From positions 1-37,995 of the IMG/VR virus record IMGVR_UViG_3300047380_000297: 37,995 nt of DNA; one strand, given 5' to 3'. Below the pieces are notes generated by a model. That model was not told the DNA's origin and ran no database searches. It saw nothing but the letters and a program-made list of their open reading frames with translations. The stretch comes from a virus. Position numbers and translations under genes: made by a program. Shown in pieces: positions 30,515 to 37,995 of the stretch; position 1 is the first letter of the stretch, and every line of letters starts with the position of its first letter.

Positions 30515-30838
30515 ATGTCAATAGTTACTTTAACAGACTCAGCCAAAGAACAGATGTGTAATATGGTTGAAGAACATAAAAAGCCAGCAGTTAGGCTTTC
30601 ATTAAAGGGTGGCGGTTGTGCTGGTTTTAAATATGAATGGACTATGGAAGACAACGTGAACACAGAAGACGAAGTAGTTGATTTCGATAAAGGTAAATTT
30701 GTAGTAGATCCATCTAGTGTGATGTATTTGCTAGGTAGTACAATAGACTACAAGAAAGAAATGTTTGGATCTTACTTTGCAGTAGAGAATCCAGGAAGTA
30801 CATCAAGTTGCGGGTGCGGCGAATCAATAGGATTTTAG
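30515..30838 (+). CDS. A-type Fe-S carrier (IscA/HesB/ErpA-like)
   Basis: The 107-residue protein has the three family cysteines: Cys35 in GGGCAGFKY and Cys99/Cys101 in SSCGCGES. A-type carriers bind and pass on Fe-S clusters. The ATG at 30515 follows TAGGAAC; the ATG at 30500 is too close to the late box. Similar genes occur in T4-like cyanophages and pelagiphages. It could help mature ferredoxin-dependent or other Fe-S enzymes during infection; a link to the bilin reductase is only speculation. Confidence 0.92.
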   Translation: MSIVTLTDSAKEQMCNMVEEHKKPAVRLSLKGGGCAGFKYEWTMEDNVNTEDEVVDFDKGKFVVDPSSVMYLLGSTIDYKKEMFGSYFAVENPGSTSSCGCGESIGF

Positions 30839-30848
30839 GGAATAATAC

Positions 30849-33800
30849 ATGTCAAAATTAAATATTAATATTGGTACAGAGGGTAATGATAATACTGGTG
30901 ATAGTATTAGAGAAGCCTTTAGAAAAGCCAATGAAAACTTTACTGAACTATATGCTGTTTTTGGTATTGGTGGACAAATTAGCTTTACAAGTTTAAGCGA
31001 TGTTCCAGATGTACTAACTGCATACACAGTACCACAAGCTAACGCAGAAGGATCAGCAATTGACTTCAAGACGCTAGTTGGTGGAACTGGAATGACTATT
31101 AATTCAACTAGTCCAAACCAAATTGTTATTAGCAACACATCAAGTATTATTAGTACAGACGGTACTCCAAGTTTAGGTGGTCCACTTAATGCGGCCAACC
31201 AGGCTATAGCAAACGCACCTGTTTCCCTAAGTGCAGTTAACGCCTTAAATTCTACACACGGTACTAACTTTATTATTGACGACTTAGTTATTAATAAAGG
31301 TTATGCTGACGGACGTTATTTGCGTTCAACAGGTTCACCAGGTGGTGACGGACAAATTAGAGTTAGAGAAGAACCAGTTGATGCCGCGGCATACACTCTT
31401 ACTATTACAAGTTTTGCAAACGGTAACGTTGTTGTAAGTGGCGGACATGGCTTCTCAACAACTGCAAACGGTATTAGCTACATTTACAATTCAACAGGTG
31501 CAGATGCAACAGGCTTAACATCTGGTACTAAGTATTTCCTACGTTATGTAAGTGATACGCAATTAAGTGTTCACACAACACTATCAGAAGCACAGAATGA
31601 TGATGACTTAACAAGAGTTAAAATTGGTATTACTTCAGGTTCAGGTACTGGCACACAAACAATGGTTGATGCAGAGTATGATGCAACCTTAGCAGGATAT
31701 TGGATTAGTACTGAAGCAATGCCACGTAAGAGTATTACTAGACGAGAAGGTGATACAATGGCAGGTGCATTGTACTTGCATGATCATCCAGGATCACAAG
31801 CAGGAGCAGGAGCACCAGGTGGTATTACAGACATGCAGGCGGCTACAAAATACTATGTAGACAATAGTGCATATCCTTCTAAAACAAATTTATTCGTAAG
31901 TACCAAAGGTGACGATGCAATGACTAACGTTCCAGTTGGTCAAGAAGGTCGTTCATGGAACTATTCATATGCTTCTATTGCGGCGGCTTGTGCTAAAGCA
32001 GAAGAAGTTATTGCAACAAGTCCTATTAAGATTGGACCTTACGCACAACGTATTACATATGCTTCAGGACAGAATAATTCAACAGTTGCTTCAACAGGTG
32101 TTACAAGTTCAAGTGGTTACGAAGAAGTTAAAATTCTTACAGACGCAAACAAGCAATTCATAATTGATGAAACTATTGCTTACTTGGCGGCTACATATCC
32201 TACTTTACTTTATGATGAAACTTTATGTCGCAGAGACTTAGGTCTTATTGCAGAAGGTATTGTATTAGATATACTAGACGGAACATTTGCAAACTACCAC
32301 AGTAGAAATGCTGGATTAAGATATTACAGTAGTGCAAGTGGACAGATTGCTAGACGTACACAGTACACAGAAACAATAGCATCACTTAACTTTGCTAAAG
32401 CTCTACATGCTAAAGTTATTACTAACACAGTAGAAACTAACTTATACCAAAGTGTTACTACACAGACTACAATTCCAGCACAAGTAGTTGACTTAGTTGG
32501 GCAAACAGCAGTTGCGGCTAAATGGGATATTATTAAAACAATAGTAACAGGGCCAACTATAGCAAGTGCTCCACAACTAGTTGAAGGTAGTAGTTGGACT
32601 ATTACTATTACTAATGGTGGACAAGGATTTGTTGATCAAAACATAGTTTCAAACCAAGACTTAGTTCCTGGTAAGATTATAACTTTTGAAACAAGTGGCG
32701 CAGTTGGTAGAATTGTATCAACAACAAGAGGTGCATCAGTTGACACTATTGAATTAGAATTACTTGAACCAATTACTCCAGTAGTTGGTGATGAAATGGA
32801 TTACGGTAATGCATTTTCAATTAAAGATATTAGTGTGCATGTTGAATCAGGAACATACTACGAACAGTTTCCAATTAAGATTCCAAACGGTGTATCAGTA
32901 AAAGGTGATGAGTTTAGACGTGTTAATGTTAAACCAGCACCAGGTGTAAGTACATCAATTTGGGCTGACAGTTATTTTTATAGAGAGCCAACGTTTGACG
33001 GAATTGCATTAAAACCAGAATACAATCCAAATGCTGTTGAACTATTAACAGTTAATAAAGAATTCCTTAAAGACGAAGTTGTAGCTTGGATTGATGCACA
33101 GATTGTTATTAACACAGGTATATGGAACGGCTTTACATACGATAGTCAAAAATGTGAAAGAGATGCAGGAATTATCATTGACGGATTGATATACGATCTT
33201 AAATGGAGTGGTAACGAAAAGACTCACTATAATGCATCAAGATATTATAATGGTGTAGTAAGTTTAGTAGCTGGCCAACAAGCACAAACTACTGCGGCAA
33301 TGGCACAGTTAAAAGCAATTATTCAAAGCTATATTTTTGCTAACGCAACATACACAAGTTTACAAAGCCCTGTAAGAACAACACAAACAATTGATTCTAC
33401 AGCAGGTGAAACATCGGCAAGTACACAGGTTGGTACATTAATTGACATGGTTGGAGACGTTATTACTAACGGACTACCTAACTTACCACCACTTGACTCA
33501 CCAAGTTATGGTTATCATTACTTAACAGATTACACTAACGGTTCAAGTACACCTAAACACAACAAAGACATGGACGTCTTCTTAATGAATGACGCAACTA
33601 TCATACGTAACATGAGTGTCCAAGGACACGGTGGGTTTATGTGTGTATTAGATCCAGAAGGTGTTGTACTTACTAAGTCACCATACATACAAACAGGTTC
33701 AAGTTTCTCACAGAGTATTAATAAACAAGCGTTTAGAGGCGGTATGTTTATTGACGGATTTGTTGGTAACTTAAGAACTGTTGTAAACAGTAAAACAGAT

Positions 33801-36800
33801 AACTTCACAATAAACGTACAAAGTGCGGCAGGTGAAGGATTAAGAATTAAACGTCCGCAAGTACCAAGTCCGTTTTATATTAACGGCAAACGTCATCAAG
33901 TAAATGCTATTACTAGTTACGACCAAGCGGCAGGTACTGCAACACTTATACTAGATCCAACATCAAATGATGGAACTGGTTTTGATCAACCAATGCCAAC
34001 TAACATTGTATTACAAACAGCTGGTAACAGATCAATGTTGGCAAACGACTTTACACAAGTTAACGATTTAGGTTATGGTACTGTAGCTGTTAACACAGGA
34101 CTTTCAGAACTTGTTTCACAGTTTACATATTATTGTCAAGCGGCATACTATGCAGGCAGTGGTTCAGAGATTAGATCACTTAACGGTTCTAACGCTTATG
34201 GTGAATACGGACTAGTAAGTACAGGTTCAGATCCAAACGAAATTCCAGACATTATTACAACAACTAATAGATTTACATCACCATTTAAAATCTTTGATGA
34301 TGGTTCAACTTTTGACCACCCAGAAGATCAGTTGTTTATATATGCATACGACTTTGACGGTGTTCCAAGAACTAATTCAGAAGTAGAAATTGATCATGGT
34401 GGATCACTAGGAACTACTAGATACGAAATTACAACTGTTGAAGCAATAACACAACCTGGGTCACCTCCAACTGGTGTTATTAGTAACACAGTTTATAAAT
34501 TAAACATGGCAACAACAGGTGCCAATCAAACTAGTACTACAGGACTTAAGGCAGTATTAACAAACGGCCAAATTGGTACTATTAGAGTTGGACAAACTAT
34601 AGAACTATCAGGTGTTGAAGTTGCTACAACTAGACCAAGTAGTGCATTAATATTTGATCAAGAAGTTGATTCAATCTACAGAGTTATTAGTTTTAACACA
34701 ACAAACGCACTAGGTACAGCATTACCAAGTGGTACACAACAAGTTAGACTTGATAGTACATACGAATATATTAAACTAGTTGTTGATGAAACAAATTCAC
34801 AGTTAACTACATTTGCTGGTACAGGTACTACAATGGGTAATACAGCAGGCGATAATGTTATTGCTGTTGTTAGTATTTTCTCACAGAAACAATTAGATCA
34901 ACTTAATGCAGGTGATATGATCTTTACCTGGAATGGTAAAACACATACTGTTCAAGGATACACACAAAGAACAGGCTTTGGTACAATTAGTATCCAAGAC
35001 TTAGCTGGTACAGATATTAATTCACCGGCATCAAGTCCAGGACTTGTAAGTTCAGTTTACAATGCAACCAACACAGTTACACTAAGAGTAGGTTTACGTG
35101 ATGGTGAAGGTGGTAACATTACTGTTAACATTTCAACAACTAGAGCAACAGGACATGACTTCTTAAGTATTGGTACAGGTGGATTTAACACAAGTAACTA
35201 TCCAAACGTTGTATTAGGTGCTCCAACGCAACCTAAGGATGTATCAAGACAAGTTGACGAAAGAGATAAAGGTAGAGTATTCTACGTAAGTACAGACGAA
35301 GACGGATTCTTTAGAGTTGGTAAGTTCTTTACAGTTGACCAAGGTACTGGTACAGTTACATTTAGTGCTTCGATTGCATTGAGTAACTTAGATGGTATTG
35401 GATTTAAACGTGGTGTTGTTGTAGCAGAATTTAGTGCTGATGACGGCATGACTGATAACGCTACTGATACTGTTCCAGTTGAATCAGCAGTACGTGGTTA
35501 CGTTGCAAGAAGATTAGGTTGGGACCACGGTGGTAATCCATACGCTAACATTATTGGCCCAGGTGCATTAGCAAGAGATGGAACAACTTCTCTAACTGGT
35601 AATATTAATGCAGGTGGTAACACATTTACAAACTTATCAGATCCAGCTAACCCACAAGAAGCGGCAACTAAGAGTTACGTTGATAGCTTAATTGATTCAG
35701 GTGATACAATACCTGAAAACATTGACTTTGAAACTAATGGATTAGCCGGCAATCAAATGATTGCTACAACAGGATTGTTTAGACTTTATACACAACCAGC
35801 AACTGGTGGAAACTTCCAAAACGGTGATACTATCACAGGTAACGGTTCAAGTGCAACAGGTACTATTGTAGATATTACAAACGTTACACGTAATGGAGTT
35901 GCAGAAAACTTAATTGTATACACAGCAGTAACAGGAACAATATTAAATTCAGATATTGTTGCAACAGCAGGCGGAGTGTCAGCACAAGTTACAACTGGTC
36001 CTATTATGGAGTTTGCAAACTTAGTTGAAACAGCAAGTTCAGATATTAATGTTATTGTTGCAAGAGATGTAAGTGGTGCAACAGTTGACTTTAGACTTAG
36101 AGCAGATAGTATTATTAATGCTGATGTAAATGCAAGTGCAGGTATACAGCAAAGTAAACTAGCATTAGAAAGTGCAAGTACAAGAGCCAATGCAACAGGT
36201 ATTACACAAAATGATTTAGGTAGTGCTAGTTTTGATAGTGATATATTTACAGCAGACAGTGGTTGGATTACAATTGATAATGGTGCATTAGACTACAGAA
36301 AACTTATTAATATTGCAGACGGTACTGTAATTGGTAGAGCGGCAGGTGACTCAAGTACAGGTGATGTAAGTGAAGTTCCATTTGCTACTATTGTTAGTGA
36401 AGGTGGCGGTGTACAAGAAACTGTTAGTACAACAGGAGCAATAAACGCTCTTGTTAAAACAGATGCTTCAGGTGTAGCAACAGTACAAGGACTTAAAGTT
36501 GACAGTTACTTAGTAATGGATACAAGTGGTACAGAGTTACAACTTTCAACTCCAGGTGGTGCATTGTTTATGACATCAGCAGGTACTGTTACACCAACAG
36601 TTGAAATACCAGGTTCAGTCAACATTGGAGCAACAGGTGTTACACAAGGATTCTTCCAAACTAACTCAGCACTAGCAGGCGAAAGTAGACTAGCTGTTGA
36701 TTGGATACACAGTAGCTTTATTGAAGCACCAAGTGAACTTGATGCAAACTCAACAGGTATTGGTATTGGCGCTAACACAGGTTATAGTGCGGCAGGACAA

Positions 36801-37334
36801 ATTGCTTTAATTAGTGACGGTGCTGTAATTATTAAAACAACATCAACAGGATTTGAACCAGGATTAGATAACACATATAACATTGGTACAAGTTCAGCTA
36901 GATACAACACAGTTTATGCAGGTGTACTAAACGGTACATCAACACAATCACGTTACGCTGACTTGGCAGAGAATTATTTGGCAGATGCAGAATATGAAAC
37001 AGGTACAGTATTAGTGTTTGGTGGTGATGAAGAAATTACAACAACAACTGCAAAAGGCGACAGACGAGTAGCTGGTGTTGTTTCTGAGAAACCGGGTTAC
37101 TTAATGAACGGTGACTTAGAAGGTAGCTTTGTAACTGCTATTGCACTACAAGGTAGAGTTCCAGTTAAGGTACTTGGCACAGTTGAGCCAGGAGACTTAG
37201 TTGTAACATCAAGTATACCAGGATACGGAATTGTCGATAACGATCCTAAAGTAGGAACTATTATAGGTAAGGCACTAGGGGCTAAGGAAGATCCCGAACG
37301 TGGAATTGTCGAAGTAGTTGTGGGGAGAGTATAA
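30849..37334 (+). CDS. Giant tail fibre protein (2161 aa)
   Basis: The N-terminal ~38 residues (NINIGTEGNDNTGDSIREAF, then KANENFTELYAVF) are an attachment module shared with the next gene. A long Thr/Ser/Gly/Asn-rich beta region follows, interrupted by two related helical modules near residues 455-530 and 764-840, each with a Cys-x-RD-x-G signature (LCRRDLGLIAEG; KCERDAGIIIDG). The C-terminus has YNTVYAGVLNGTSTQSRYADLAENY and a GDRRVAGVVSEKPGYLMN region typical of T4-like marine phage fibres, perhaps an autocleaving chaperone (G2-like). It is probably a proximal or long tail fibre. Only one base overlaps the next gene. Confidence 0.85.
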   Translation: MSKLNINIGTEGNDNTGDSIREAFRKANENFTELYAVFGIGGQISFTSLSDVPDVLTAYTVPQANAEGSAIDFKTLVGGTGMTINSTSPNQIVISNTSSIISTDGTPSLGGPLNAANQAIANAPVSLSAVNALNSTHGTNFIIDDLVINKGYADGRYLRSTGSPGGDGQIRVREEPVDAAAYTLTITSFANGNVVVSGGHGFSTTANGISYIYNSTGADATGLTSGTKYFLRYVSDTQLSVHTTLSEAQNDDDLTRVKIGITSGSGTGTQTMVDAEYDATLAGYWISTEAMPRKSITRREGDTMAGALYLHDHPGSQAGAGAPGGITDMQAATKYYVDNSAYPSKTNLFVSTKGDDAMTNVPVGQEGRSWNYSYASIAAACAKAEEVIATSPIKIGPYAQRITYASGQNNSTVASTGVTSSSGYEEVKILTDANKQFIIDETIAYLAATYPTLLYDETLCRRDLGLIAEGIVLDILDGTFANYHSRNAGLRYYSSASGQIARRTQYTETIASLNFAKALHAKVITNTVETNLYQSVTTQTTIPAQVVDLVGQTAVAAKWDIIKTIVTGPTIASAPQLVEGSSWTITITNGGQGFVDQNIVSNQDLVPGKIITFETSGAVGRIVSTTRGASVDTIELELLEPITPVVGDEMDYGNAFSIKDISVHVESGTYYEQFPIKIPNGVSVKGDEFRRVNVKPAPGVSTSIWADSYFYREPTFDGIALKPEYNPNAVELLTVNKEFLKDEVVAWIDAQIVINTGIWNGFTYDSQKCERDAGIIIDGLIYDLKWSGNEKTHYNASRYYNGVVSLVAGQQAQTTAAMAQLKAIIQSYIFANATYTSLQSPVRTTQTIDSTAGETSASTQVGTLIDMVGDVITNGLPNLPPLDSPSYGYHYLTDYTNGSSTPKHNKDMDVFLMNDATIIRNMSVQGHGGFMCVLDPEGVVLTKSPYIQTGSSFSQSINKQAFRGGMFIDGFVGNLRTVVNSKTDNFTINVQSAAGEGLRIKRPQVPSPFYINGKRHQVNAITSYDQAAGTATLILDPTSNDGTGFDQPMPTNIVLQTAGNRSMLANDFTQVNDLGYGTVAVNTGLSELVSQFTYYCQAAYYAGSGSEIRSLNGSNAYGEYGLVSTGSDPNEIPDIITTTNRFTSPFKIFDDGSTFDHPEDQLFIYAYDFDGVPRTNSEVEIDHGGSLGTTRYEITTVEAITQPGSPPTGVISNTVYKLNMATTGANQTSTTGLKAVLTNGQIGTIRVGQTIELSGVEVATTRPSSALIFDQEVDSIYRVISFNTTNALGTALPSGTQQVRLDSTYEYIKLVVDETNSQLTTFAGTGTTMGNTAGDNVIAVVSIFSQKQLDQLNAGDMIFTWNGKTHTVQGYTQRTGFGTISIQDLAGTDINSPASSPGLVSSVYNATNTVTLRVGLRDGEGGNITVNISTTRATGHDFLSIGTGGFNTSNYPNVVLGAPTQPKDVSRQVDERDKGRVFYVSTDEDGFFRVGKFFTVDQGTGTVTFSASIALSNLDGIGFKRGVVVAEFSADDGMTDNATDTVPVESAVRGYVARRLGWDHGGNPYANIIGPGALARDGTTSLTGNINAGGNTFTNLSDPANPQEAATKSYVDSLIDSGDTIPENIDFETNGLAGNQMIATTGLFRLYTQPATGGNFQNGDTITGNGSSATGTIVDITNVTRNGVAENLIVYTAVTGTILNSDIVATAGGVSAQVTTGPIMEFANLVETASSDINVIVARDVSGATVDFRLRADSIINADVNASAGIQQSKLALESASTRANATGITQNDLGSASFDSDIFTADSGWITIDNGALDYRKLINIADGTVIGRAAGDSSTGDVSEVPFATIVSEGGGVQETVSTTGAINALVKTDASGVATVQGLKVDSYLVMDTSGTELQLSTPGGALFMTSAGTVTPTVEIPGSVNIGATGVTQGFFQTNSALAGESRLAVDWIHSSFIEAPSELDANSTGIGIGANTGYSAAGQIALISDGAVIIKTTSTGFEPGLDNTYNIGTSSARYNTVYAGVLNGTSTQSRYADLAENYLADAEYETGTVLVFGGDEEITTTTAKGDRRVAGVVSEKPGYLMNGDLEGSFVTAIALQGRVPVKVLGTVEPGDLVVTSSIPGYGIVDNDPKVGTIIGKALGAKEDPERGIVEVVVGRV

Positions 37335-37995
37335 TGGCACAACAAAACATAAACATTGGTTCAAGTGCTAACAAGGGTGATGGCGATCCGATTAGAGTTG
37401 CATTTACAAAAGTTAATGCAAACTTTACAGATTTATTTGCAAGAGTTATTGTACTTGAAGGTGGTGGCGTTGCAGTTGCACAAGATATACAAGGTGATAT
37501 TTTTGCACAAGATAGTTCATTAGCATACAACTCAGCTACTAATACACACTACGGATCATTTGTAGGTGCATTAGCCGGTGATGTAACAGGTTCAGTATTT
37601 GCAGACAACAGTACTGTAATAATTGACGGTGTTGCAGGTACTGTTAGTTCTAGTGCGTTATCTGGTAACTTACCAGCATTAGATGGTTCAGCATTAACAA
37701 ACTTAACTATTCCAGCACAAACATTTGCTAGTTTAACAAGCAAGCCAACTACGATAGCAGGGTATGGAATTACTGATGCATTGTCTGGTGCTGTAACAGG
37801 TTCTAACACAGGAACAGTTAACTTCACCGGTGCTACATTAAATTTTGTAAGCACTACATTTAACGGTTTAGACTTTAGTGACTTAGGTACAACTCCAACA
37901 ACCTTAGCAGGTTATGGAATCACAGACGGATTACAATTAGGTACAAGTAGTACAACTGCTCTTGCAGGTGACACTGCTTTGTTCTCAGGTGCGTT
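37334..37995 (+). CDS. Second tail fibre protein, 5' part (cut by window end)
   Basis: Only the first 220 residues are seen. The N-terminus NINIGSSANKGDGDPIRVAF and KVNANFTDLFARV repeat the attachment module of the giant fibre. Later KPTTIAGYGITDA and TPTTLAGYGITDG are tail-fibre repeats of the GYGITD type. The ATG shares one base with the previous stop (TAATG). It is very likely another fibre subunit of the same tail structure. Confidence 0.85.
   Translation, partial: MAQQNINIGSSANKGDGDPIRVAFTKVNANFTDLFARVIVLEGGGVAVAQDIQGDIFAQDSSLAYNSATNTHYGSFVGALAGDVTGSVFADNSTVIIDGVAGTVSSSALSGNLPALDGSALTNLTIPAQTFASLTSKPTTIAGYGITDALSGAVTGSNTGTVNFTGATLNFVSTTFNGLDFSDLGTTPTTLAGYGITDGLQLGTSSTTALAGDTALFSGA

Noticed and set aside
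30824-31198. Minus-strand frame at the start of the giant fibre gene
   Set aside because: Antisense to a clear fibre reading frame; low-complexity translation and no start signals.
35786-36190. Minus-strand 134-codon frame inside the giant fibre gene
   Set aside because: Antisense to the Thr/Ala/Ser-rich fibre sequence, which often leaves the opposite strand open; no start signals.
1-37995. CRISPR arrays, insertion sequences, integrase or attachment sites
   Set aside because: I saw no regular spacer-repeat pattern, transposase or integrase motif, or flanking direct repeats; the only clear tandem repeats are inside fibre genes.

Overview
The window looks like the accessory and tail-fibre part of a large, AT-rich, T4-like marine myovirus. 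I infer this from tightly packed genes with 1-8 base overlaps, T4-type late promoter boxes ((T/G/A)ATAAATA), very large fibre proteins of the cyanophage/pelagiphage type, and a set of auxiliary metabolic genes (Hsp20, heme oxygenase, flavin halogenase, IscA-like carrier, bS21, UvdE, 2OG-Fe(II) oxygenases). No photosystem gene is present. bS21 together with a PcyX-like bilin reductase fits a phage of marine alphaproteobacteria (pelagiphage HTVC008M-like) better than a cyanophage. The host is inferred, not proven.

Layout. 1-4609: end of a GMP reductase, a 2OG-Fe(II) oxygenase, then hsp20, clpS, heme oxygenase, flavin-dependent halogenase and ferredoxin-dependent bilin reductase, the last four tightly packed or overlapping. 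4621-6572: a 530-residue protein of unknown function and a convergent membrane protein. 6656-14676: short early-type transcription units with near-consensus sigma70 promoters, then a long overlapping run: SprT-like protease, ClpP, bS21, GIY-YIG-like protein, GNAT, small proteins, an AbrB-like protein, kdsA, kdsB and two 2OG oxygenases. 14787-17965: HTH protein, terminator, tRNA-Arg(GCG), ATP-dependent DNA ligase and a large basic protein. 17987-23732: fibre and structural genes, two large ones on the minus strand, one ending in an S74 chaperone domain. 23778-30447: more 2OG oxygenases, a QueD-like enzyme, a glycosyltransferase, a eukaryotic-type phosphomannomutase, a membrane-anchored glucosaminidase (probable endolysin), UvdE and two small proteins. 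30515-37995: an A-type Fe-S carrier and two fibre genes, the last cut by the window end.

How the genes may work together. Heme oxygenase makes biliverdin and the reductase would convert it to a phycobilin; a halogenase gene lies between them. Hsp20, ClpS and ClpP form a proteostasis set. KdsA/KdsB, the phosphomannomutase and the glycosyltransferase point to control of surface sugars. Early genes use TTGAC(A/T)-N16/17-TAT(A/T)(A/T/G)T promoters. Late genes use ATAAATA boxes, several so close to the ATG that the mRNA should be almost leaderless.
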